The notes under the pieces are model-generated. The model did not search any database. It saw nothing but the letters and a program-made list of their open reading frames with translations, and was not told where the DNA came from. Shown piece after piece: positions 12,701 through 24,286 of a DNA stretch of 64,000 nt (positions within the stretch are counted from its first letter, which is position 1; every line of letters begins with the position of its first letter). A program made the translations under genes and the position numbers. The DNA comes from Sphagnum compactum (Eukaryota; Bryophyta; Sphagnopsida; Sphagnales), in NCBI GenBank assembly GCA_965153455.1, contig OZ234498.1, forward strand, positions 14,198,001 through 14,262,000, given 5' to 3'.

Positions 12701-14971
12701 TGAATTCACTAGTTGCAATGAATAAGACCTAGTGAGGATGCAATGAATCCACTAGTCTAATGAATGGGGACTAGTGAACTGCACCCACATTTTGTAGTAA
12801 TGTTTGAAAATTCTTGAAATTAGGTCAACAATTTAATGTAGACCATCATGCAATGAATGATTATAGGGCCATTTAAGATGACATTTCATTTTACTATATT
12901 TGTTGCGAAAAGTGCAAGGGACCTAAATGGTCTTTTTTGTCTCATGTATGGTCATGTTCAGTGTTTGTTTCATAACTTGATGCTTCATCATTTGGGTTTT
13001 GCATTTTTTTTTTGAATGGGTTGGTGTGGTTGTAAGGATCTTAACTTTGAAGTTGGAAGATTATTGTAAATATGGTGACCATGATTGCAAAGATACTAAT
13101 GCAATCCTTTGTAATAGTTTATGGATTGTCATTTTAACTATTAGGAAGCAATCTTTTAATTGATACATTACTACCTATTTCACCTCAAGATATTTATTTG
13201 GTTGTCATGAGCTAGTTTTAGTGTACTCTTCCCCATTAAATAAGACCCCAAAACCTTATTTCCTATGATTTCCTTCTTTTCTTATTTTGGTTTGGCAATT
13301 TAATTCAATGTCCAAATATTGAAAAAAAATCACTTTGTGTGTTGCTATTGTGGAAAAAAAATTGCACCTTTTATGTCCCTTTTGAAAAAGGACTATTCAA
13401 TGTATAATTAAAGGAAAAAATACTTGTGGATTTTTTCAATTGACTTTGAGGGATATGCACATTAAAATGTTCATTATGGCTTTCCTTGTTTCAAATGGCT
13501 CTATTTCATTTGCCATGAACTATCATTAACCTTTATGTTGTGCCTTCACCATTAGTAGTCTTTGAAGTTTTGAAGAGCCCAAATATACACAATTTGTAGG
13601 TGTATATTGTCATTCTCATTGTAGTGTTCTACTTGATTATCTTTCGAGGGGTCAAAATCATCAACAAAGTTAGCCTTGCATTTCTTGTTTTTATAGTTTT
13701 GTAAGTTTTTTTATGTATATTAAAATCTTCCTATCTCCTTGACAACATGAGCTAGGTGAATTGCCTTCTATTTCCTTTACTCTTGAGCTTTCAATTAATT
13801 TTATTTGCCATCCATGACAACCCATGATAATGCATGACACTAGCACCATGTCGCTTTTGGTTAAGTGTTGTATGGATCTCACAAGACAAATGAAGTGAGA
13901 AAATTGAGTAAAAGTGAACAAGTTTTGATGGGTAGCACATTGTAAAGATCTCACTATCTTGACCTTAGAATGTGATAGTGGATGTGAATGGGTTGAGGTT
14001 GAACATTTTGGAGAACAACTTGAACCCAATTTATCATCACATAAATAATGTTGGCATACTTGCTTCAAATAGGTCTATCACTTGGACTTTTGAGTATGTG
14101 AGACTTGCCTTCTTATTGTTCATTATATTTTGTTCAAGTGCCATAATCTTTTTTTAGTACACCAAATAGGGCAAAGAAGATGGAAATTCATGTTTTTCAA
14201 AGGTTTTTTATTCTTCTATTTTTTTTTATAGATGATGGGTTAGACTTGGCACGAGTTTGAAATGATGCATTTTTCAATTTTCATGTCCATTTGAAAATGT
14301 AATTGTGAAAGAGTTGTGGTTGGTTAGTAAAATGCATGGTATCATAAATGGATGTGAAACTCATCATTTGATTGTTGGTGTTTTATTAAAAGAATATTTT
14401 GGGCCTATTTTTCCTTAATATTGTAATACCTTGGTTGTTTCAGCATTAAATGATTCAAATTTAAAATCAAAAAAAAAATCAGTAATTATAAGTTGATACC
14501 GTCATATTTTTGAAACCCTAAACTAACAAGTGTTGAAATTTTCACAATGTTGACATTTTTGAATGTTATAAACTACCGAAACATTTTGTGTAAACAAGAT
14601 CCAAGACCTTGAATCATCCTTGCTTGATTCGGCTCCTGCCATGAAGCTCCCAGTCTCTTGCTTTTGGTGAATCGTTGGGTGACAAGGTTGGAAATCTATT
14701 TTTGGAAGAGGAGAAAAAAAGGCAAATTGTTGCTTCAAACTTGAGCTCACCAATAGGTGCCTTAGAATAGATCACTTGGCAATGCAGATTAGGAAGCTCC
14801 ATAGAGTCAAGATCGACGATGTCGAGGCAACCAACTCTAGACGCAACAAAATAAAGCAAAATTAGTGATCCCAGACCTTCGATATGAGTGTAAGGAACAT
14901 TTGAGTCTTTGCTATGATACATGTCATCCTTTGTAAATTGGGTGTGTCGTCATGCTTAGTTGGCAATGTCA
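9800..14971. other. Gene-free AT-rich stretch with low-complexity runs
   Basis: No supportable gene. Contents include GTTT-type simple repeat (about 9868-9908), a long AATTGAATTTGA-type low-complexity tract (about 10560-10690), and ORFs without recognisable domains. The 102-codon frame at 14614-14922 (- strand) has no family resemblance that I can see. A mini-CACTA element at 12649-12802 is listed separately. Confidence 0.55.
12649..12802. mobile_element. 154-bp CACTA-like miniature element
   Basis: The left end is CACTACAACAAAAG. The right end, read on the opposite strand, is CATTACTACAAAATG, an imperfect terminal inverted repeat of CACTA type. TTT flanks both sides (12646-12648 and 12803-12805), consistent with the 3-bp target duplication of CACTA elements. 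The left TTT belongs to a T-run, so this evidence is weak. The interior has repeated ACTAG motifs and no coding capacity. Confidence 0.5.
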
Positions 14972-16641
14972 CACTATGCGAAAATGCGTCCTTTACAACT
15001 ACATATACAACTAAGTTTGCAATCACATATGACAAATCCAACTACATGATTAATTAGTCCATTAGGACATGTTGCATAGGACATCCAATTGTTTTTTTGT
15101 CTTAGTTGTAAACATACATGTGACTATTTTTTGCAACTACATAATCATGATGAATACACACACACACACCTAATATATATTATATTATATTTATATAATC
15201 TTATATAATTATCTATAATCATCATATAGATATAAATATATAATATTGATTAATTGAATAGTAATATTAGTTTTTTAAACTATTAAATAATTTATATTAT
15301 TATTATTTTCATTTTATCATATTTTGACACGTGGCATTACATAATGCTAACCTAAAAATGTAGGTTAAATAAATAAGTAGGCCACATAATATAAGTACCT
15401 AGGCATAAATACCTATGCTTTGGAGGCCTATGCATAGGTAATAATCAATCAATATATAATTGTTGACCACAACCATGTCATTTGTGAGGTTTGATCCTTG
15501 GACCTCAAGGATGGAGATCAAATCCTCAACCAACAAACCACCCCATTTGATATGTAAACAAAGTGAGGTGCATTTTATTTAACCTATGTTTCATTGTAAA
15601 CATTGCATCAATGCCACCTTTAATATCTAATGTCTTATTCATATTTTGTCCAAATGAAAAAATTAAAAGTTCATTGTTAATTTTTTTTCAATGATGTATA
15701 CACGTATATTTTTTCCCTTTTAAAATTGTAAACTCATTTGAATAAAAAAATGTTTGAATTTCATTATTTAATAATATTTCAATGACCATTCTTTTTTTAA
15801 AAACCTCAAGCACATGATTTAATTATAAATGGAAATTTTTTTCCAGCCAACATAATAATAAATAATGATATGCCTCCCACATCTTAAACCTATATTTGAT
15901 TAAAATTTTATGTTATATAATTTTGATGTATTTAATATATGATTTATTCGCATATAATATTCATAAATTGATCATAAATATTTAATATTCAATAAAAATT
16001 AATATGTTAAAAAAATCAATTATACTATTTATGACGTACAATATTAATTTAAATATTAACCTCTAATTCTAAAAGTATCAAATAATGCTATATAATTAAT
16101 AAATTTATGGAAATTAATTAAATTAATTATGATATAAAATATAAATAATTATATATATATAATAAATTTATGATTTTTAAATATTATAATAAAATATTAT
16201 AATTTTAAATAATGATAAAATTGAATAATATATATTAAATAAATGTATATTTAGTTGTATAATGAATGACTACAGATGTTGTGAATAAATTTTTGTGTGT
16301 TTATTATTAAATAATTTGTTTTTGGGAAATATAAGTTATAATTAACATTATTTATGCTTTATAATATAATTTATTAATTTAATGTACTAGAACTTAATTA
16401 ATAAATTAATCTAATGATTTTTAAAAACTTGAATAACACTAAAATAAATAAAATTTCACATGTGGTCATTTATACAATGTAGTTGCAACATACACACAAA
16501 TGTCACAACATAGTCATGAAAATGATTGAAAGAAAATGATTATGAACAAAACAAGGACATGACTAGGAAAATGATTACATGACTAAATTTAAACATAATT
16601 GCAAAATTTTCCAATCATGAAGGACGCATTTTGGTATAATG
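14972..16641. mobile_element. Non-autonomous CACTA (En/Spm-type) DNA transposon, 1670 bp
   Basis: The left terminus is CACTATGCGAAAATGCGTCC at 14972. The right terminus, read inward on the - strand from 16641, is CATTATACCAAAATGCGTCC. Over 22 bp they match at 19 positions. The flanking 3-bp target duplication is TCA on both sides (14969-14971 and 16642-16644). CAACTACAT / CAACTAAG-type motifs recur near the left end and reversed near the right end (TGTAGTTGCAAC near 16479), as in CACTA subterminal repeats. The interior is very AT-rich with no transposase, so it would depend on an autonomous partner. Confidence 0.82.
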
Positions 16642-16644
16642 TCA

Positions 16645-18839
16645 TCAACAGTTCTGCACCTCGTCAATAGTGGCCTGCGATTTCATGTGTAAAATAGAAG
16701 GTTTGGGATGTTGGTCACGTGTGTGCGAGGCATCGGGTGATGATAGTCACAACCATGTTAGTGGTGTTGGTGTAAGCGGACACAACAAGTCTATATCCAC
16801 CAAAGTAGGTTTAGGTAGGGTTTTTGTGTTTTTTTTGTTTGTATGTTTATGTTTCAGTTTACTAGCAGTTGGATTTGTTGTTGTTCTCAAATCCAATGGG
16901 TTTTACTCAAAGTTGAATGCAAATGACCAAACATGAAAGCTTGTCAGGAACTCAATTGCTTCAAGCTTATGTGGATTGTAATTTGATGTTTGTTTACTTT
17001 TCTTGAGTGTTGAACTATGATAATTATGTATTAGAGGAGGGACGAAGGGTGATCTATGTGGAAGAAGAGGGTCCGCTTTTAGGGTTGAAGTTGGGAGGTA
17101 GAGAAGGGCTACAAAATCATGAGCTTTGAGACAAGCTATGGTAGTTGCCCTTGCTACAACTATGCTTGGCACTAGCTTAGATGCCACGACTGATTTGAAT
17201 CAAGTCGAGGCCAATACATGAGGATAATTTGCTATTGGCTCAATTATTCAATTTGGATCAATAGATTTCAAGTTTGTCTGTAATGATGTGTGATTGCAAA
17301 TTTATACTTTTAGAGTTGCTACATTTTTTTTGCGATGTAGAAATGTCTTCTGCATTCATGTCTATACTCTCCATGTTGGATGTTTTAATGTACTTCGTAA
17401 TGGCTTGTAATGAGGGGTTCATGAAGTAGTAGTTGTTAGCTACTTTGTAGGCATTATTATTTTGACTTTGAACACCCCAACAAGTGTAAGAACAACTCCA
17501 CCGATGCTAACTATGTGGCCTTGTAACAATACTTTTCACATCCAAACTTAGTTTCTATTGCTTATTTGTTATAAACTTGTCGGAAGGATGACTTTGCTGC
17601 TGGGTCTTTTGGGTGTTAGCAAGTCTATTATTCTGCTTGTTTTGGTTAACAAGTTAGACTTTGATCTAGAGGTGAAAGAATCTATCATTCCTAAGCTCCA
17701 CAAAAAATCCATCTACACACAAAATCAATCCTCCAGTTTTTGGATTCCAATATTTTTGTGTCATTATTAAGCCTATTGTAGTGGTCAAACATCGACAAAC
17801 ACAATTATGGTCTTTGTGTCATTGTTAAGTCTATTGTAGTGACCAAAAAGACAAACACATCAGCCTTCAACTTAATAAGAACCTTATGGGGTGGAAGCCA
17901 TGTAGTAGTTAATCTTCATAAGGGGCCATGGGGCAACTTGAGTGTTAGTGGCATCATTTGGCAGCAAGTTGGTTTCCATCATGCCAACAAAAGGTACTAT
18001 TACAAACATTTTCTTAACTCACTATCGGTTCAAATATTTAAGGCAGCCTTAGCAATTGTTTAAATTTTTCACATGCATAAGAGGTTCAAGCTTGCATAAT
18101 GATTCCTTAGTTATTTTAATCATAACTTATTTCATATGTTGTATTGTTGAAGCTGTTAGTTTTTTTATATGTCTAAACATTCAACATACCTTTAAATTTG
18201 TTGAGGTTATTGGTGTTTAATTTGGTTCCCACACATAATTTGCCCCTATGTTTTGTTTTGCACACTTATTACTGCACTACTAGGTACATGCAACAACCCA
18301 TGTTTGCAAATCTCTGAAGTAGCTCATCGATTGAATTTTGTTTTTTCATCATCTTCAATTCAGTCTCACAACATAGACTAAATAGATAGATAAAACCTTG
18401 TCCAATAGTGAAATGTTGTTATTGTTTGGACAACAATGTTTTAGGGAAAGGTTTTTAGATGTAGGCAAAAGTGTTTCCGCCAAAACTAACAATCATATCG
18501 AAAATGCTCTAGTGCGATAGATGTGAAATCGGCTCTGATTCACATTGATTCAAAATCTGATGTTGTATTTGTATTTGTATGTGATTAAAGACATCGTCCA
18601 AAGGAATAGGTAATTTGAAATAAAAATATTTACCACATAATTTTTAACAAAATTATTGCAGTAAGTAATTATGACATTACAACTTTTCATATTGTTTTCT
18701 ATTTCCTAGCCAATTTTCACAATTGTGATCTTGACGTGTTTGGACCTATAGATGACTAAATTGAAACAAAATTTTCTTACAAACATTCTTCCATGATTGT
18801 TGATATTAAAAGTGTTGGGTCTACATCACGATCTTTTTC
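16645..18839. other. No gene recognised
   Basis: Short ORFs occur on both strands (for example 16670-16936 + and 16903-17187 -). They overlap each other, show no domain, and lack convincing splice or homology support. The ORF at 16670 has one hydrophobic run (FVFFLFVCLCFSLLAVGFVV), but nothing else marks it as a gene. Confidence 0.5.
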
Positions 18840-19990
18840 TATTTGCTTTTCAATGCCTTGAGTGATTGTGAACAATGGTGTAAGAATATTGGTCTACAAT
18901 GCAGCAAGTTGGAATTCGATTCCAAATGTTTTTATGATTCTTATCTTATCCCATCCCTTCACAATCATGCTCTTCATCTCCTTCACCTTCATCCATGGAG
19001 CATGCAACCAACTACACATTTTTGGTTTGAGGTTACTCATCTTGAAATTAACACATTGTTCCTATCCATTGTCAATCTACTCATTGATTACCAATGTAAT
19101 CCATGTATTGAATTCAACTTTGAATGCATGTTTTAGTGGTCATTGTAAAATCACATTTGTAGGTTGTAGTTCACTCGTGCAATTTGCTGGTATGAAAATG
19201 ACCAAAATGTTGGGGTGATCTTCTTTCATCCAATCTAGAAACTCCTTGCTCTTGTGTATAAACCAACAATCCAACATCCATACCATTTTTTAATGTTATT
19301 GCAAACCTAATTGTTCAATTTGTGAATGCAGAATGATAGTAGAATTTTGTGAACAAATCTTTTTGTGGTATCAAAAGTTCACCAATGATTCTCATTAAAA
19401 GTGAGATCCCATCCATCGTTGATGCACATGAATTTTCCTTCATTATTTGGGGGTAATGTTTTATGTGTGATACTTATAAAGACAACTTGAGGGGGCAAGA
19501 ACAATCTTTCCACAAATGATGAAACAATGAATGTCATCTGTTTCTTGTTTTCAATCCCTAATACCTTGATGTGTTTTGCACCCATACTCTCCCATGTCCG
19601 TTTTCTTGTTGTTGGCACAAGGTGTAATCTAGTTTGGTCACCGTTGACCACTGAGGTTGCAGGAATGCTGTAAGTTTTTACAAAGTAAACAACCATGTAA
19701 CCCATCTTTCACCCTTATTGATCCCAATCATTTGGAAGTTTATTTGTTATTGTTGTTCCCACTCTGAAATTCCAATTCATGTATTATTTCAAAAATGGAC
19801 GAATCCATTATCTTGTAACCTTGAAACCTCTAGGTGTGTCATGTATGATTTTAAGAATGAGAGATTCTATCATGCCCCACACTATGGGTTGTATCATGGA
19901 GGTAACAAGTGGTTGACCTTCCTTTTTCATTTTCTAGAGCATGGTAACCAAAGTATTTCGAAGCTTTGGATACTCTTCAAGTATTAGCAT
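18840..19990 (-). pseudogene. pogo/Tigger-like DDE transposase relic, copy A
   Basis: The - strand gives a recognisable DDE_1-type transposase core in several frames. The first catalytic Asp lies in VVNGDQTRLHLVPTT (within 19705-19379), followed by GAKHIKVLGIENKKQMTF, HKTLPPNNEGK and INDGWDLTFNENHW. The second is in MLDCWFIHKSKEFLDW (near 19285-19238), and FIPANCTSELQP follows (near 19195-19160). The third catalytic Asp, expected right after that motif, reads Asn (PTNV). A tail (KHAFKVEF, VKEMKSMIVKGWDKI) runs to about 18840. Stops and frameshifts make it non-functional. It belongs to the Tc1/mariner superfamily; the N-terminal DNA-binding part is too eroded to define. Confidence 0.75.
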
Positions 19991-20469
19991 GTTGTGTTTG
20001 GTCTTCTTTACGGGGTCCCAAGTTGTTGTGCATGAATGTAGTTTGGTTTTAGATCACCATGAGGTGTAAACCAATCCCATAAACTTGCCTTCCCTAATTT
20101 CTCACATGGATTTGGGACTCCAAGCTTCCTATAGGTTATTTTTAGGAAGTGTAGGGCTCGAGAATTGTTACCATGTTTCTTTACAATAGCTGTGATGGGT
20201 GGCCAAAGATTCGAGACAAACTAGTTGGTGTACTCCCCCCTTTTCTTTTGTTGGTTTCCAATTCTTGTGTGTTGTCCTTCACCTACCTCTCCATTGGCCT
20301 CTTTACTTGCCTCTCCACTAGCTTCTTGGTATGATAACAACTTTGCAACATATTTCCATGGCATATATACTAGTCACTTCTCCACTGATTTCAAAATGGT
20401 TTTGTCCAAAACAATATGTGCATTGTAATAGATTTTGACAACCAAGCTAAAAGTTGTTTTTTAAAAACA

Positions 20470-21060
20470 TGCTCAAAGGCCTCTAAATGAAGATATCAAT
20501 TGATTATAAAATTGACTACAACAATTAGCTAGGATGAAAATCTGAAATGTTGAGTGATTTGTTTTCATCCAATTTAGAAAGTCCTTGGATTTGTGGATTA
20601 ACCAACAATCAATCAACAAAACCATCTTTATTTTTTGGGTAAATGAAATTGTTACACTAATACATTGAGTTATATGGTTCCAAGACATAAGTTGATCACA
20701 AAATGTAAATTGAACGTTGCTCCAATGGTTGTTAGAATCTGTCAAATTCCATCTTTCAAAGGAGCATAAAATTTTGCCATGGTTGTGAGGTGTTAGATAT
20801 ATCTTTCTTTTGCCAATTAAGATGACATGGAAGGAACCGTTGACCTTGAAGTAACAAAAAATTTAATATTATGATCTTTTTTTGTTTTCTATTTTGATTA
20901 CATGTACATGTTTTGCATTTTTTTCTCCAATATCCTTGAAACCCTTGTAGGTATTAGGTGAACTTTCATCTAATCAAAATTAAACATTGAGGATTTTGGT
21001 ATGTTTTGCAATTTGATTAAGAAAGCTACCATGAGGCCCATTGTTTTGCCTTCATTCTCC
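20470..21060 (-). pseudogene. pogo/Tigger-like DDE transposase relic, copy B
   Basis: A second decayed copy of the same family in the same orientation. It carries degraded matches to VHLIPTRVSRTWE-type sequence (around 20930-20960), then NNHWSNVQFTF and LLIDCWLIHKSKDFLNWMK (within 20745-20473). These correspond to the NENHW and LDCWFIHKSKEFLDW segments of copy A. ILANCCSQFYNQ replaces the ANCTSELQP motif, so the third catalytic region is lost. The two copies differ greatly at protein level. That points to separate old insertions or an old duplication, not a recent tandem. Confidence 0.6.
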
Positions 21061-22650
21061 CAATTTAAAGGTAAAGTTTGTTGGTAACTATTGTGAGAGT
21101 TAATAAACCATTTCAAAAAACTTTAATGAATATTTTGGTCCATGAATATGACAATTTGAACTTTTTATGTTGTGGGTTGTTTACTATATGGGGCAATCTT
21201 CTATGAGTTGTGTTAATCAAAGGTTACACCAATGTTACATTTAGGAGTTATTTTATTGAATTATGGTTTTGTAAGGTTTTAATGATCTTTTATTCTATAT
21301 GATATGTAGCTAAGCTTCTAATGTAGTGGGCTTTTGGATGAAAACCCAACAATTACATAGGCTTTGTACTTATCTTTAATGATTATTACATGTGTAAAAA
21401 TTTCATACAAAGTCCCCCTTGACAATTTGGCATAAGGACCATGAACTTTTTTTGATTTCTTGTGAAATGTTTACAAATAATTCAAAGCAATAGTGGGATT
21501 TTTAAATTTTTTAATGTTGTAAAAATAGGAAGCTAGAAAGAAGGAGTAAACCAATAAGTGTAGGACACAAGAAATTTTTTTCATTGCTCCATTGGTTTCC
21601 TCTTATTCCACACCAACCAAAATAGGTCAACCACCAATTTTCAAGGATGCTTTATTATTCGTTTGAAGGTAAAATAACTTCAATTCTCCTCTCGATTTCC
21701 AAGCTTGGAGATCTAAAACATCAAATTGATAAATAATTTTAATGTTTTTTTCATCTCATATAATATACTTATGCTTTACCATTGTTGTCAAACTTTTTCA
21801 CTTAATCATCATAAGCATTGCTTGTAATAAACAATGGTTTGTTTATGTAGAATGAATTGGGTTAATGGTTGTTAGCCACAAAAATTAATTAAGTTAAAAT
21901 TGTTGTCCACAATAGATGAATAAATTATAATAATTATTAACAATACTTCATCAAACTATCAAAAAACCTAATTTTTTCAAAAAAAATCCATTATCAAAGC
22001 TTTACAATTTAAATAAAAACTATAAACAACAACAACAATTCATCAAACTTGCTAGGCTAATATAATAACATGCAATAAACAATGTTTGTTTTTCAAATTT
22101 CTAAAGTAATATGCATGAACATCCATAGATATATTTAACATTTATATGGTTAGATTTAATGCAATTCACATTAAGTATTTCATAACCTTACCTCCTAAAT
22201 AAGTAATATTATATAATTGTTGGTTGCTTAATTGTGCATATAGTCAAAGATATCACAAAATGTTGTTGTTTTTTGAAAATAAGTTACCACATGTTACAAA
22301 GGAAATTTAAATAATTATAAAAACGAAAAGCTTTAGGAGAGAGAGAGCTCTTCAAAACATGCAACATGAACAGAGTGGGAGTCTTGAAACCACTTACCTG
22401 TCATGGATCGATCACAAATTAACCATCACCGATTCAGCTGCGCCTGTTCGGTGGAAGTAATCATCTGTGGCAAACAAGGATTATCATAATTTTCGAGGTG
22501 GATTCAACAGGCAGCACCGGCAGCAGCGAAGGCATCAAAGACTTCAGCAGTAGTGTAATACCAAGATAAAAAACGATGCACTTAAATTGCTGACTGACTA
22601 TTAGCTTAACGAGCTTTTTAAAAATTTAAAACTCAACGATTTTGTGATAA
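21061..22650. other. No gene recognised; AT-rich, rising GC at the right end
   Basis: AT-rich and gene-free to about 22330. From about 22330 to 22560 composition turns genic. A possible - strand splice donor (CATGACAG followed by GTAAGTGG, GT at 22398-22397) suggests the 5' exon of a transcript diverging from the H3 promoter. No reading frame supports it further. Confidence 0.35.
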
Positions 22651-22739
22651 TGCTCATAAAATAAATAAATTCATGTCAAGGCGTTTAAGATCGGAAGCAC
22701 ATGTGGAAGAAAGAATTGCAACCAAAATCTCAATTCTGC

Positions 22740-23817
<1,078 letters not shown>

Positions 23818-24286
23818 GACTCCTCGCTTCACTGGTGTACCGCATTTCCATGGTGTATTTTTACACCACCTCTTGCTACGTGACTTGTTAGCTCCTTGTG
23901 CTGGCGTTTTATGGTTCAAAATGATGTGCTGTTTTTTGAATTAATGCTGTGTGCTTCAATGGAGCCTTCGTCTGTCTATAATTGCAGACATTATCATTTT
24001 ATGATTGAATTGTTGTCTTCTACACTTCCATGAGAATTCTGTGGTTTTTATTATGCATTGTGCTACACAACTACATAGCTTAACCTTAAACCCTGGCTGC
24101 AGGAGGGAGGCTCCATAGCTGTGGTGGAAACTCCTACTGGTTTTTATTTTTAGGGGATTTGTGATCTTGAGTATGTGGTGTTAGCCCTTTTTCTGCTATG
24201 AGCTAGCTTGTTATTGACAGTTGTTGTGTCAAGAATTGGTAGTTAGGGATTAGGGTACTGTGGTTTCTATCTTTTCTAGATGACAT
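23818..24286. other. 3' UTRs of the convergent H3 and PME genes
   Basis: No gene. This interval separates the H3 stop (+ strand) from the PME stop (- strand) and must hold both transcript ends. No single clear AATAAA decides either polyadenylation site. Confidence 0.5.

Noticed and set aside
14614-14922. 102-codon - strand ORF
   Set aside because: It has no recognisable domain and lies next to the CACTA insertion in AT-rich sequence. Evidence is too weak to call a gene.
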